Positions 8,990 to 18,470 are shown, counted from the first letter of the stretch. The stretch is DNA of 64,000 nt from Nostoc mirabile CHAB5784 (GCF_020829645.1 NZ_JAIVFS010000026.1:1-64000), one strand, 5' to 3'. Notes: generated from the sequence alone by a model not told the origin. Numbers and translations are program-made.

Positions 8990-9183
8990 GGCTAGTGGGT
9001 TTTAAGCGTCCTCGTCTGTAAGCATTGTAACAAAACATTGAGCAAGACTCATAACTTTGATCCCGGTCTTTTTGGGGAGTAGCGAATGGGGAGTAGCGAG
9101 TGGGGACAATAATAACTCCTAACTCTGCTAATTTTGGATTTTGGATTTTTCCTTCAATCCCAAATCCAAAATTTAAAATCTAA

Positions 9184-9217
9184 AATTGAATGACTAATGA
9201 CTAATGACTAATGACTA
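9184..9217. repeat. Heptanucleotide short tandem repeat (ATGACTA)n
   Basis: About four to five copies of ATGACTA run directly into the start codon of the subtilase-like gene. Heptamer repeats of this kind (STRRs) are typical of Nostocales. A similar tract lies at 17445-17500. Confidence 0.8.
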
Positions 9218-10813
9218 ATGGCTAAAAAACTAACCTGGATAATTTGGGGATTAAGTGCTTCTTGTCTGAGTGCGCCGGTAATTGCTTCGGCTTTAGAATC
9301 TGCTTTAGGAACTAACGGCATTGATGCTCTGAAGCTACACCAAGCTCCTTATAATTTAATCGGTCGTAAGATTGCTATTGGTCAAGTGGAAATTGGCCGA
9401 CCGGGAATGTTTGGGTGGGATAAGGCGGTGTCTAAAAATCGCGCTATATCTTTAGCGGCGGTATTCTTACGCAATGGGCCAGCTAAATCAAATAGTGGTG
9501 TTGACCCCCACGCTTACAATGTCGCTGGTGTGATGGTGAGTAAAGATAAAGCTTTGCCAGGAGTTGCTCCGGGAGCGCGACTGTATTCGTCTGCGGTGGG
9601 TTCCACTAAAAACATGGGTCAGCCAGAAGAGTGCTTATCAGCCCAGCACATAGCCCTACAAAATGGTGGCGATGTCCGCGCCATTAATTTTAGCTTTGGT
9701 GAACCTTTGAGCCGCGATCCTCGGCCAGAGGCTACTTTAGACGGTAATGCTTTACTAACTTTATGTGTTGACTGGTCTAGTCGCGTTCATGATGTTTTGT
9801 ATGCGATCGCAGGCAACCAGGGTAAGGGCGGTATTCCTATTCCTACAGATAATTTTAACGGAATGAACGTGGCTTTTTCATCCCGCCGAGGGAAAGTTTT
9901 TAACAAAGTAGATGTGGCTAATCTGGCGGGTGCTAACCAAGGAGTGAGTGGAAGGCTAGCTGGAAGGGAATTTAATCTTGATGGGCGTCGCGCTATCAGT
10001 TTAGTTGCTCCTGGGAATAATATTCCCTTGCTCAATCCAGATGGCAAATTGAACAAGGTTACAGGTACCAGTTTTGCAGCGCCTCAAGTTACGGCTACTG
10101 TTGCTCTGTTGCAAGAATTTGCTGACCGACAGATACGGACAAAACAACCCCATTGGAGCATTGATTCTCGGCATCATCAAGTAATGAAAGCTGTATTGCT
10201 AAATTCAGCAGACAAAATCCTAGATAGCGGTGATGGCTTGCGGTTGGGAATGAGCCGAACGCTAATTGATAAACAAAATGAAAACTGGCTAGACTCTGAT
10301 GCTTATAAAGATCCCACAATTCCCTTGGATGCCCAAATGGGAGCGGGTCATTTAAATGTATTTCGCGCTTATCAGCAACTTAGTAGTGGTCAATGGCAGC
10401 CATCAGGGGCTGTACCTGCCATTGGTTGGGATTATCGCACAGTCAATGCTGGAGCGTCTGTTGACTATATATTAGCAAAACCGTTAAAGCAGGGGAGTTT
10501 TGTTGCTGTTACTCTGAGTTGGGATCGATTGGTAGAACTCAACGATAAAAATAAAAACCAGCAATATGACGTAGGCGAAAATTTTCGCGATCGCGGTTTG
10601 AATAATCTCGACCTATACTTAGTAAAAGCTGATGCTAAAAATTCAGATGCTGGTGCTGTTTGCTCCTCAATCAGCCAAATCGATAGTGTAGAACATATTT
10701 TTTGCCCCGTTGCTGCTGCTGGCAATTACAAAATCCGCGTCCAGTTTCGTCAAAAGCGAAATGAAGTGACTCAACCATATAGTTTAGCTTGGTGGAGTGT
10801 ACCTATCAATTAA
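9218..10813 (+). CDS. Exported S8 (subtilisin-like) family protein with altered catalytic Asp region
   Basis: A 531-residue protein. Residues 1-25 form a signal peptide (MAKKLTWIIWGLSASCLSAP, then VIASA). The S8 serine region is clear: GTSFAAPQ with Ser285, an AIAGNQG oxyanion-hole loop with Asn200, and a histidine in PHAYNVAGVM (His98) where subtilases have HGTHVAG. The segment that normally carries the catalytic aspartate (xAVIDTG) reads IAIGQVEIGRPG here, so Gln56 or Glu59 occupies that region. The enzyme may be inactive, use Glu, or belong to a divergent subtilase clade. The C-terminal domain (about residues 390-531) resembles a beta-rich appended domain. The start codon emerges straight from a heptamer repeat. 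It probably acts in the periplasm or outside the cell. Confidence 0.8.
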   Translation: MAKKLTWIIWGLSASCLSAPVIASALESALGTNGIDALKLHQAPYNLIGRKIAIGQVEIGRPGMFGWDKAVSKNRAISLAAVFLRNGPAKSNSGVDPHAYNVAGVMVSKDKALPGVAPGARLYSSAVGSTKNMGQPEECLSAQHIALQNGGDVRAINFSFGEPLSRDPRPEATLDGNALLTLCVDWSSRVHDVLYAIAGNQGKGGIPIPTDNFNGMNVAFSSRRGKVFNKVDVANLAGANQGVSGRLAGREFNLDGRRAISLVAPGNNIPLLNPDGKLNKVTGTSFAAPQVTATVALLQEFADRQIRTKQPHWSIDSRHHQVMKAVLLNSADKILDSGDGLRLGMSRTLIDKQNENWLDSDAYKDPTIPLDAQMGAGHLNVFRAYQQLSSGQWQPSGAVPAIGWDYRTVNAGASVDYILAKPLKQGSFVAVTLSWDRLVELNDKNKNQQYDVGENFRDRGLNNLDLYLVKADAKNSDAGAVCSSISQIDSVEHIFCPVAAAGNYKIRVQFRQKRNEVTQPYSLAWWSVPIN

Positions 10814-11323
10814 ATCAGTGAACAGTGAACAGTGAACAGTTATCACAGTAACTCTATCGGGGATTTGACCCTAACTGTTACCTACCACTTGTTAGAAGTG
10901 GGGGACTCTGACGAATCGGATAAATACATCATGCAACTGATAACTGATAACTGTTGAAATAGGGTAGCACAGCCGTCTGTCCCTATAAAAGTTTGGTATT
11001 TCGTAAACTGAAAAGCCTGATTTTATCTTTAAAAACCAAGAGCGCTGGTTATTTTGTGATTAGGTAATCTACAATACTTTTATAGATAAATAGGAAAATT
11101 CCTAATAATCGAGATTTTTCATAATTTGTCTGCATCGCTGCCTCAATTAGGAATTAGCAACTCTAATAGCTTGTGTTTAATTCCTCTGAGCTAATCACTT
11201 GCTGTTACAGAAACTGTAACAGTCCCATTTTCTATTGGAGCAAATGCAATAGTTAATCATTGACACAGTTTCTGCGTCAACCATGAGCACAGATCGGGAA
11301 TCTTTGGCAAGTGAGGTAGCAGA
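10814..11323. other. Non-coding DNA between the subtilase and serpin genes
   Basis: It contains a GTGAACA short tandem repeat just after the subtilase stop codon and a GATAACT repeat at about 10941-10955. No gene is seen. The last 150 bp probably hold the serpin promoter, but no clear -10/-35 pair was identified. Confidence 0.5.
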
Positions 11324-12655
11324 ATGAATCGACAAAAATTTAGTAACGCGAAAGAAAATTTCCTGCAAAGACGTTACGGTGTTAGTCTGGGCAGACGTTA
11401 TGCTTTGGCAGCTGCAAGTGTTGTTCTATTCAGTGTATTAGGGTGTTCTCAAGTCGAGAGTAACAAAAGTGCCCTCGCCCAATCTAGTTTACCTCAGCCA
11501 GAAACTCCATTGCAAAAAAAAACAGTCAACCCTGATACAAGAATAGTTGAGTCTAGCAACAAGTTTGGCTTCAAACTATTTTCAGAAGTTCTCAAAGATG
11601 ATCAGGCTCAGAAGAATGTTTTTATCTCACCTTCGAGTGTAGCGATCGCTCTTGCTATGACCTACAACGGCGCTAGCGGCTCGACTCAACAAGCAATGGC
11701 AAAAACTCTGGAATTACAGGGGATGACTCTACCAGAAATCAACTCTTCTTACGCGGCGGCATTAAAGCAGCTTTTAGACAATCAGGATGCGAAGGTGCAA
11801 TTGAGCATTGCTAACTCACTTTGGGCAAATCAAGATGTTAGCTTTGCACCAGATTTCCTCAAGAGAACCCAGGATTTCTATCAAGCTAAGGTCAGCAATT
11901 TAAATTTTAAAGATGCCGCTGCATCTAGTATTATCAATAACTGGGTAAAAGAAAATACTAAGAGTAAAATTACTAAAATAGTTAAAACAATTGAACCCAA
12001 TCAAGTGTTATTTTTGATTAATGCCATTTATTTTAAAGGTAATTGGAGTAACGAATTTGACAAAAATCAAACTGCTCAATACCCTTTTTACATTACATCT
12101 GGCAGACGAAAACAACACCCAATGATGTCACAGGAAGGTGACTATAGATATTATGAAAGCGAACAGTTTCAGGCAGTTAGTTTACCTTACGGCAAAGATG
12201 GTAAATTCAGTTTTTATATTTTCTTACCCAAACAGAACTCTAACCTTAAAGCCTTCTATCAAAACTTGAATGTTGAGAACTGGGAAAAATGGATGACTCA
12301 GTTTAACAAGCAAAAAGGGTTTATTCGCCTACCCCGTTTCAAAACAGATTACGAAGTTACACTAAATGATGCCTTGAAAACATTAGGCATGGAAGAGGCT
12401 TTCAGCAACAAAGCCAATTTTTCCGGCATGGGTAAAAATTTTGCCATTAGCCAAGTTAAACATAAAACTTTTGTTGAAGTGAACGAAGAAGGCACCGAAG
12501 CGGCTGCGGCTACTTCAGTGGGAATAGTAGCAACATCTTTGAGAGATGAACCAGAACCATTCCGAATGATTGTTGATCGTCCCTTCTTCTGTGCCATTAG
12601 GGATAATCAGACGGGAAATCTTTTGTTTATGGGTTCCATCATTGATCCACAGTAA
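11324..12655 (+). CDS. Serpin family protease inhibitor, predicted lipoprotein
   Basis: A 443-residue protein. The N-terminus has an Arg-rich stretch, a hydrophobic segment and a lipobox, SVLGC (Cys41), predicting a lipid-anchored exported protein. The serpin domain spans about residues 75-443, with SPSSVAIALAMTYNGASGST, FLINAIYFKGNW and the C-terminal DRPFFCAIRD...GNLLFMG signature. The reactive-centre hinge reads EEGTEAAAAT, the small-residue pattern of inhibitory serpins. Counting from the hinge puts P1-P1' near Thr-Ser in VATSL (inference). A GAGGT ribosome site precedes the ATG. Serpins are sporadic in bacteria. This one follows an exported subtilase-like gene on the same strand, so an inhibitor-protease relationship is possible. 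Confidence 0.93.
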   Translation: MNRQKFSNAKENFLQRRYGVSLGRRYALAAASVVLFSVLGCSQVESNKSALAQSSLPQPETPLQKKTVNPDTRIVESSNKFGFKLFSEVLKDDQAQKNVFISPSSVAIALAMTYNGASGSTQQAMAKTLELQGMTLPEINSSYAAALKQLLDNQDAKVQLSIANSLWANQDVSFAPDFLKRTQDFYQAKVSNLNFKDAAASSIINNWVKENTKSKITKIVKTIEPNQVLFLINAIYFKGNWSNEFDKNQTAQYPFYITSGRRKQHPMMSQEGDYRYYESEQFQAVSLPYGKDGKFSFYIFLPKQNSNLKAFYQNLNVENWEKWMTQFNKQKGFIRLPRFKTDYEVTLNDALKTLGMEEAFSNKANFSGMGKNFAISQVKHKTFVEVNEEGTEAAAATSVGIVATSLRDEPEPFRMIVDRPFFCAIRDNQTGNLLFMGSIIDPQ

Positions 12656-12787
12656 AAAATTTAGGCATTGCAGAACAGTGGGATGAATTGAGGGAAGCAG
12701 GGGGAGAATTTTGGAAGTTGCTAAATCATCCCGCAAATATGTAACATCAAAATTCAAAATGAAGAAATTTTGAATTTTGAATTTAAC

Positions 12788-13963
12788 TTAAGGTAATGTC
12801 GCTTCAGAAATACTCAATGTGTTGTTAGTATCAGCTTTCGAGGACTCGTTTGCTGCAATAGGTGCAGTTATTTCCCCAGTGGCGCTGTCATCTGTTTCGC
12901 TGCTAAGGCTCCCAGGACGCAAGGCGCTTAAAGCAGTCTTAATCACAACAGCTGTGGGTACTGCCACTATTACACCCAACAGTCCGCCAATTCTTGCGCC
13001 TGTTAAGACCGAAATTAAAATCCAAACTGGATTTAAACCCGTAAAGCTGCCTAAAATTCGGGGGGCAATTAAGTTTTCGAGAATTTGCTGTACAATTACT
13101 GCCGCTATCAAAACTCTCACACCCATTGAGAAATCTTGCAGTGCTACCAATAGTGTAGTCAGCGCGATACCTACAGAACCGCCAAAGGGGACGAGAGCCA
13201 TCAGACCAATAGTTAGGCCGAATAGTAAACCAAATGGCACTTTCAGCCACAAAAACGTAGGAATGAGGGCTGATGCCATGCAAGTCGATAAAATTAGCTG
13301 GGTGATGAAGAAATTTTGGAAGCTCAGGCGGACTGTTTTGGAAAAAGGATCGCGAAATTTAAAGGGTAACCATTCCACTAAACTTTCCCAAAGTTCACCC
13401 CCATGCTGTAAAAGGTAGAAAGTCAAAACCATCGTCAAGAGAATATCTAGCAGACTAGTGACTGTAACTACTGCCAGATTTAAAACTTGTCCAGCGATCG
13501 CTTGCAATTGTCCCTTGACGCGATCGTTAATTTGCACTACCAGAGCATCAAGGTTAATCGGTAAACCATAAGTCTCAGCTTTTTCGTTTAATATCATTAA
13601 CTGAGAGCGTCCAGAGTCGATCAACTCTGGCAAACGAGCTACCAGTTGTTGAGCTTGGGTAAGGGCCAACGGAAAAAGCGTCACACCCAACGCCAATAAA
13701 ATCGATAAAGCCAAGAGAAATACTAAAATAGCAACTTGCTCTCGCCTAGCACCATGATGCTCCATCCAACTTACGGGGTAGTTGAGCAGAAATGCTAGCA
13801 CTGAGGCTCCAACTAAAATGACTATGAGAGAATGGAAATAATTAAAAAATACCGAAAGTGCCCAACCATTAAGAACTAGTAGCGGAAGGAATAACGCGAT
13901 CGCCCCGATTCGCGCTATTGGTGTGAATGTTTGCCACCAGTCGAGTAGCTTGCGTGTCTGCAT
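12788..13963 (-). CDS. AI-2E family (PerM/YdiK-like) membrane protein
   Basis: A 391-residue multi-spanning inner-membrane protein of the AI-2E transporter superfamily. Two N-terminal hydrophobic segments (residues about 18-70), a third at about 78-105, a long amphipathic region, and then several C-terminal segments including LILSTCMASALIPTFLWLKV and the family's conserved VPFGGSVG and LVPRILG-like (IAPRILGSFTGLNP) motifs. Members have been linked to autoinducer export, pheromone processing or ion antiport, so the substrate is not predictable. The polar tail (residues 350-391) is variable. It is transcribed alone leftward. Confidence 0.85.
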   Translation of the reverse strand: MQTRKLLDWWQTFTPIARIGAIALFLPLLVLNGWALSVFFNYFHSLIVILVGASVLAFLLNYPVSWMEHHGARREQVAILVFLLALSILLALGVTLFPLALTQAQQLVARLPELIDSGRSQLMILNEKAETYGLPINLDALVVQINDRVKGQLQAIAGQVLNLAVVTVTSLLDILLTMVLTFYLLQHGGELWESLVEWLPFKFRDPFSKTVRLSFQNFFITQLILSTCMASALIPTFLWLKVPFGLLFGLTIGLMALVPFGGSVGIALTTLLVALQDFSMGVRVLIAAVIVQQILENLIAPRILGSFTGLNPVWILISVLTGARIGGLLGVIVAVPTAVVIKTALSALRPGSLSSETDDSATGEITAPIAANESSKADTNNTLSISEATLP

Positions 13964-14027
13964 TTTAAGCTGATTGCTGGATAGAACTAAATAAAATCTT
14001 TCTTTACAGATTATTATCTCTAACTAT

Positions 14028-14558
14028 ATGAGTCTTATTCATCCTTCTAGTTTAGGAGTTAGACTAACCCAAATGGAAAATTTTGAACCAAAAGAGAATG
14101 GGGAGTGGGGAGTGGGGAGTGGGGAAGAAGCAAGGGAGCTCTTAGCAGGGAGCAAGGGAGAAGAATTTTCCCCCCTGCTCCCTGCCCCCCGCCCCTCTGC
14201 CTTTTTTCAATACCCAATACCCAAAACACAGTTGCTTTTACATTTGATTCCAATCATCGGCTTTTTTCCGTCCTTGTGGACTCTCTATCGGGGCCAAGGG
14301 AGTCGGGAACAACTTGCTATTAGCCGTATGTCTATTACTTTGGCGCTTACTTGGCTGTTGGGATATCTATTATTAGGTACTGGAGCAGCAACTTCAGATT
14401 TTTTTCCGCTACGTTTTTTTATCCTGAATAGCTTTCTCACGTCGGGTTACTTTTTAGTAAGTGTCTGGTTGATTTTGCGCCTGATGCAGGGCAAATCTGG
14501 GCGTTTACCAGGGTTTACGACTTTAGCCGAACGAGTGTTAGGAAAGTACTTATCTTAA
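14028..14558 (+). CDS. Small membrane protein with an in-frame repeat insertion
   Basis: A 176-residue protein of unknown function. The C-terminal two thirds form three hydrophobic segments (TQLLLHLIPIIGFFPSLWTL, then SITLALTWLLGYLLLGTGAA, then FFILNSFLTSGYFLVSVWLI), with a basic TLYRGQGSREQ loop between the first two. Residues about 24-67 are translated from G-rich/C-rich repeat DNA (14097-14230) of a type that is otherwise intergenic, so the native protein was probably about 130 residues. Frame is kept through the insert. The ATG at 14028 or the internal ATG at 14073 may be used. The hydrophobic core looks intact, so the gene is probably still functional. Confidence 0.65.
   Translation: MSLIHPSSLGVRLTQMENFEPKENGEWGVGSGEEARELLAGSKGEEFSPLLPAPRPSAFFQYPIPKTQLLLHLIPIIGFFPSLWTLYRGQGSREQLAISRMSITLALTWLLGYLLLGTGAATSDFFPLRFFILNSFLTSGYFLVSVWLILRLMQGKSGRLPGFTTLAERVLGKYLS
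14097..14230. repeat. GGGGAGT/GCAGGG-type dispersed repeat inside a gene
   Basis: The same succession (GGGGAGT copies, 'gcagggagcaagggagaag', 'ttttcccc', 'ctgccccccgc', 'cccctctgcc', 'ttttttcaatacccaatac') appears between genes at about 43705-43862. Here it lies within an open reading frame. Confidence 0.75.
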
Positions 14559-14832
14559 TTTTTTAGGGTGATAATTTTTCAGTAGTTTTACCTATTTCCT
14601 AAAAAATTACTGTTGATTTATCTATATATCTAGTCAAATCCAGTTTATTATTGCCATACTTCAGTAAAACATCTCTAGGTTGACCCAAAAAAAGGAAAAA
14701 TGCTGCTACAAGTGTTGTGGTTGACACTACATTAAAAAAATTAGCACTGATAATTAAGAGTTAGTTATTATGGGTTGATTTGTTTGGATGTTTTTAGTTT
14801 GCAAATTTACCGAATTTGATTAGTGAGTAAGT

Positions 14833-16275
14833 GTGAGGAAGTCTGTGACCATTCAAAGAAGTTCGGCGGAAGAAAACCAGTCGGGAAAAGCCTCAAAGTC
14901 CAGTAAAAGAATTCCCCTTTCCGATAACTCGAAATCCGGGCGTTGGCTGTGGTTTTGGGTAGGTATGAGTGGGATTGCAATGGTGTCAGCAACAGCAGGG
15001 GCGCTTTTGGCAGTGTCTTTGACCAGTACGCCTTTGCAACAAGCCCAGCTAAGTCCACAGGATGAAGCGGTGTTTGATGGCGATCGCATTTCTGGAGGTG
15101 TGCTGCGATTTTCAGAATTAACTCGCCCGGTGAATCTCTTGGTTATGGGGATGAGTGTACTTCCCCCAGATGTGCAAAACCCTCCCGAAGAAACCAAAAA
15201 CCTTAGATACCTGCCCCAAGTAAACTCCTTTGATGGTCTTGCCGATGTGATGCTCTTGGTCAAATTTGATCCAGAGACTAAAAAAATAGTTATGCTCTCC
15301 GTTCCCAGAGATACCCGTACAGAAATAGAGGGGTATGGGGTGAAAAAAATTAATGCCGCCAATGTTGAAGGTGGGCCAGCTTTGACTGCCAGAACCGTCA
15401 GTAATCTCTTAGGTGGGGCAGGAATTGATCGCTATGTGCGAATTAATGTTCTGGGAGTTGCCAAGCTGATCGATGCTTTAGGGGGCGTAACAGTCTACGT
15501 CCCCAAAGATATGAAGTACCAAGATGATTCTCAGCATTTGTACATCAATTTGAAGGCGGGTAAGCAGCATCTCAACGGTGAGCAGACACTGCAATTGCTG
15601 CGGTTTCGCCATGACGAACTCGGTGATATTGGTCGGATTCAGAGGCAGCAAATGGTCATGCGTGCCTTGATGGATCAAACACTTAACCCCGCTACTGTCG
15701 CTCAATTACCTAAAGTTCTGGATGTAGTGAAAGACCACATTGATACCAACTTGACGGTTGAAGAGTTAGTAGCGCTGATAGGTTTTGGGGTGCGAACAAA
15801 TCGCTCTAATATGCAAATGTTAATGCTGCCAGGTCGCTTTAGCGAGAAGAATGAATTTGATGCTAGCTATTGGTTGCCCAACAAAGATGGTATTGCTAAA
15901 CTGATGGCTCAACACTTTGGTTTGGAGTCAGAAGAGGAACAGCAGGCGACTGCGACTGATCCACGCTCTTTACGTGTAGCAATTCAAGATAGTACAGGTG
16001 GCGATCGCTCTAACCTCCGACCCTTGATTAGAGCTTTGGAAAAATCTGGATATAGCAACATCTATGTGGCTAAGGCATGGGGTGAACCTCTAGAAGTAAC
16101 TCACATTGTCGCCCAGCAAGGAGATGGTGACAGTGCCGAATCAATTCGTGACACTTTGGGGTTTGGCGAAGTGCGTGTGGAAAGTACTGGCAACCTTGGC
16201 TCGGATATCAGTATCCAAGTAGGCCAGGATTGGTTGCAACAAAAATCTATTTTGGAGGAGTTGCTGACGAAATAA
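14833..16275 (+). CDS. LCP (LytR-CpsA-Psr) family glycopolymer ligase
   Basis: A 480-residue protein. A cytoplasmic basic N-terminus is followed by one membrane anchor (residues about 35-58, WLWFWVGMSGIAMVSATAGA) and an extracytoplasmic LCP domain (about 98-280). The domain has the arginine-rich pyrophosphate-binding motif VMLLSVPRDTRTEI, then KINAANVEGGP and LLRFRHDELGDIGRIQRQQ. A LytR C-terminal domain covers about residues 375-470. LCP enzymes transfer glycopolymers from lipid carriers to the cell wall. In cyanobacteria they may attach polysaccharide to peptidoglycan or the sheath (inference). The start is a GTG at 14833, and a second GTG four codons later is possible. It is a single gene. 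Confidence 0.9.
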   Translation: MRKSVTIQRSSAEENQSGKASKSSKRIPLSDNSKSGRWLWFWVGMSGIAMVSATAGALLAVSLTSTPLQQAQLSPQDEAVFDGDRISGGVLRFSELTRPVNLLVMGMSVLPPDVQNPPEETKNLRYLPQVNSFDGLADVMLLVKFDPETKKIVMLSVPRDTRTEIEGYGVKKINAANVEGGPALTARTVSNLLGGAGIDRYVRINVLGVAKLIDALGGVTVYVPKDMKYQDDSQHLYINLKAGKQHLNGEQTLQLLRFRHDELGDIGRIQRQQMVMRALMDQTLNPATVAQLPKVLDVVKDHIDTNLTVEELVALIGFGVRTNRSNMQMLMLPGRFSEKNEFDASYWLPNKDGIAKLMAQHFGLESEEEQQATATDPRSLRVAIQDSTGGDRSNLRPLIRALEKSGYSNIYVAKAWGEPLEVTHIVAQQGDGDSAESIRDTLGFGEVRVESTGNLGSDISIQVGQDWLQQKSILEELLTK

Positions 16276-16306
16276 TTCGTAATTCGTAATTCGTAATTCG
16301 TAATTA
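16273..16306. repeat. (AATTCGT)n short tandem repeat
   Basis: About four copies of the heptamer AATTCGT fill the gap between the convergent LCP and cnaT genes. The same heptamer recurs at 35440-35600, 55588-55640 and 62985-63140. Confidence 0.8.
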
Positions 16307-16307
16307 A

Positions 16308-17381
16308 TTACACTGGCACAAATGTTGCTGAGAGCGAATTTACTAACTGGCTGAGTTCTTGGAGTTTTGCTGCTACTGCACCATTAGTTAATAATTCTTC
16401 TGCCTTAGCTAAACCCTCTGGCATGTCTCCACAAATACCACTCCGCCATAGGTAAAAACCGCCATTCCACAAGGCTGTTTGCATTAGTTCGCCTGGTTCA
16501 CCTGCTAAAACCTTCTGAATATCCGTCACCAGTTCTTCAGTAGTTCCAAGGGGTACGTTCTTGGTAGTAAAGCCGTAATCACGCGGTACGAGGTGCAATC
16601 GTTCTACCTCTTGGGATGCTACGGATGAAGATAAGCTGATAATCGCAGTGCGATCGCGCGGTAAGTCGCAACTACCTTCCAATCCTTTCACTAGTGTAAA
16701 TTTTGTTACTCTCCGCAGCCCCAAAGCTATCTGAAACATCCCTTCTGTCGGCGGATGCACAAACCCAGCAATTACGTGAGCATCCCCAGCATAAGGACAC
16801 CAGATTAGCTCCATTGTCGCCAATGGCGGACGTTTGCCAAGTTGGTCGCGGTACTCCCAAATACTGTTAGTTAAGGGAAAATGCTGAGGTAGATAAATAA
16901 AGCCGATTCCCGTTTGCTCAAACACTTGCTGGGTTTTTGCTAGTGGTAGGCTAGTCCAATCGACTCCTAAACCCTGCCAAATATCTATTAGAGGTAATCC
17001 ATACTTAGTTGGGAGGCGATCGCCACCGTGCATTACCACTGGTTGTGCAACTGCGGCAAGTAGTAAAGCTGTTACCGGACTAATTGGTGCTGTGCGTGTT
17101 CTGCCATCATAGGGGATACCAAGAGCGATCGCTGGTCGCCAAGAGACGATTGGTTGCAGTTTTGGTCCCAGTTCATGATATGCATCTAACATTCCCGCTA
17201 ACTCTTCCCCTGTGGGACGTTTGATTCGATGAGCAATCAAAAACGCTCCGATTTGGGCTGGTGTAGCTTCACCCAGCAGCATCATTTTAGTGGCGGTGGC
17301 TGCTTGGGCGCGAGTTAAATTCTCGCTTGTGTGGTTTCCACTACCTACTTTTTGCACTAATTCCCTAAATATATTGCTCAT
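16308..17381 (-). CDS. cnaT: CnaT-like nitrate-assimilation protein, TrpD/glycosyltransferase-related
   Basis: A 357-residue member of the anthranilate phosphoribosyltransferase fold family. The N-terminal helical part (TKMMLLGEATPAQIGAFLIA, then RPTGEELAGMLDAYHEL) matches TrpD. The phosphoribosyl-diphosphate loop, canonical GTGGD, is replaced by IPYDGRTRTAPISP, and VVMHGGDRLPTKYG is retained, so ordinary tryptophan biosynthesis is unlikely. In Anabaena the gene downstream of ntcB (all0601, cnaT) encodes such a protein and is needed to express the nir operon (established). Here it also follows ntcB on the same strand, 121 bp away, across short tandem repeats. The assignment rests on family plus position. 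The biochemical reaction is not known. Confidence 0.8.
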   Translation of the reverse strand: MSNIFRELVQKVGSGNHTSENLTRAQAATATKMMLLGEATPAQIGAFLIAHRIKRPTGEELAGMLDAYHELGPKLQPIVSWRPAIALGIPYDGRTRTAPISPVTALLLAAVAQPVVMHGGDRLPTKYGLPLIDIWQGLGVDWTSLPLAKTQQVFEQTGIGFIYLPQHFPLTNSIWEYRDQLGKRPPLATMELIWCPYAGDAHVIAGFVHPPTEGMFQIALGLRRVTKFTLVKGLEGSCDLPRDRTAIISLSSSVASQEVERLHLVPRDYGFTTKNVPLGTTEELVTDIQKVLAGEPGELMQTALWNGGFYLWRSGICGDMPEGLAKAEELLTNGAVAAKLQELSQLVNSLSATFVPV

Positions 17382-17384
17382 TTG

Positions 17385-17500
17385 TGCTTTGTGCTTTGTG
17401 CTTTGTCCTTTGTCATTTGTTCTTTGTCCTTTGTGAATAACCGAAAATGACTAATGACTAATGACTAATGACTAATGACGAATGACTAATAACTAATAAC
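17385..17500. repeat. Two short tandem repeats between ntcB and cnaT
   Basis: A (TTTGTGC/TTTGTCC)n tract lies at about 17390-17435 and an (ATGACTA)n tract at about 17446-17495. They fill most of the ntcB-cnaT gap. The two genes can still be co-transcribed, since no terminator hairpin is visible. Confidence 0.75.
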
Positions 17501-17502
17501 GC

Positions 17503-18450
17503 TTAAGAAGCTGATCGCTGCTGGTCAATTTGTAATGGGATATTTTCTCGCACGAGTTGCCAAAAGTGTTTGATGGGGGGAATTTGGAGCCGATCTTGAG
17601 TTGTTACCATAACTACCCGACGGGTCAAACTGGAACCATCTGCTAAACCACTAGTACTATTGCTAGCTAAGGAACGAATCGTTAGGGTAGGGTCAAGACG
17701 AGCTTCCACTAATGCTGATTGAGGTAGCAAAGCTATCAATTCTCCTTGGCGCACCACTCCCCGGAAGGCATCTAGGGTATTTACCTCTAAAGCCGCTTGG
17801 AGTGTAGCTTCCATTCGCTCAAATCTATCTTGTATTAAACGCTGCATCCCATAACCATCTTTAAAAACCACTTGGGGATAACGAATTAGCTCCGACCAAG
17901 GGACTAATTCATATTGGGCTAGTGGATGATTGGCTGCGGTTAGAACTTCTATAGGTTCATCATAAAGTACTTCTACCACCATTTCTCTACCAGTGGTTAA
18001 AAAGCGATTATTCATCACAATTGCTAAATCCACTAATCCATCTTTGAGGACTTTCAGGGCGCGATCGCTTCCCAATGAAGTCACCCGCAATTGCACATTT
18101 GGATAATCATTACAAAATTTTTGTAACACTGGTGGTAAGTAATATCCACAGAGGGAGTGAATCGCGGCAATGCAAAGTTCTGGCTGCTTTCCAGCGATTA
18201 AATCGGCTAATTCTTCTGTAGCTGTCTGCCATTCTTGGCAAATTTTGCGGGCACGGGGTAGTAAACATTCACCTCCCAGTGTTAATTTTGCATGAGTTGT
18301 TCTGTGAAACAGTTCTATACCCAAATCTGCTTCTAATGCCTGGATTTGGCGACTAATCGTCGATTGCGTAACACCAGATGTTCGCGCTGCTTGTTGAAAG
18401 CTGCCGGTTTGTGCGATCGCTAGAAAGGCTTGCAACTGCTCTAGGCGCAT
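17503..18450 (-). CDS. ntcB: LysR-family nitrate-assimilation regulator NtcB
   Basis: A 315-residue LysR-type regulator. The winged-helix domain covers residues 1-60 (MRLEQLQAFLAIAQTGSFQQ, then TSGVTQSTISRQIQALE). The effector domain covers about 90-295, with SLGSDRALKVLKDGLVDLAI. The sequence and location near cnaT, nirB and nirA match cyanobacterial NtcB, which activates the nirA operon in response to nitrite (family knowledge). An NtcA box with a correctly spaced -10 lies upstream, which would place NtcB under nitrogen control. The assignment is strong but made without a database search. Confidence 0.88.
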   Translation of the reverse strand: MRLEQLQAFLAIAQTGSFQQAARTSGVTQSTISRQIQALEADLGIELFHRTTHAKLTLGGECLLPRARKICQEWQTATEELADLIAGKQPELCIAAIHSLCGYYLPPVLQKFCNDYPNVQLRVTSLGSDRALKVLKDGLVDLAIVMNNRFLTTGREMVVEVLYDEPIEVLTAANHPLAQYELVPWSELIRYPQVVFKDGYGMQRLIQDRFERMEATLQAALEVNTLDAFRGVVRQGELIALLPQSALVEARLDPTLTIRSLASNSTSGLADGSSLTRRVVMVTTQDRLQIPPIKHFWQLVRENIPLQIDQQRSAS

Positions 18451-18456
18451 TTTTAT

Positions 18457-18470
18457 GTAGCCTGAATTAC
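18457..18470 (-). promoter_or_regulatory. Second NtcA-type palindrome next to the ntcB start
   Basis: GTAGCCTGAATTAC fits GTA-N8-TAC exactly but ends only 6 bp from the ntcB start codon, too close to activate the promoter upstream of it. It could be a repressing site or a chance match. Confidence 0.4.
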
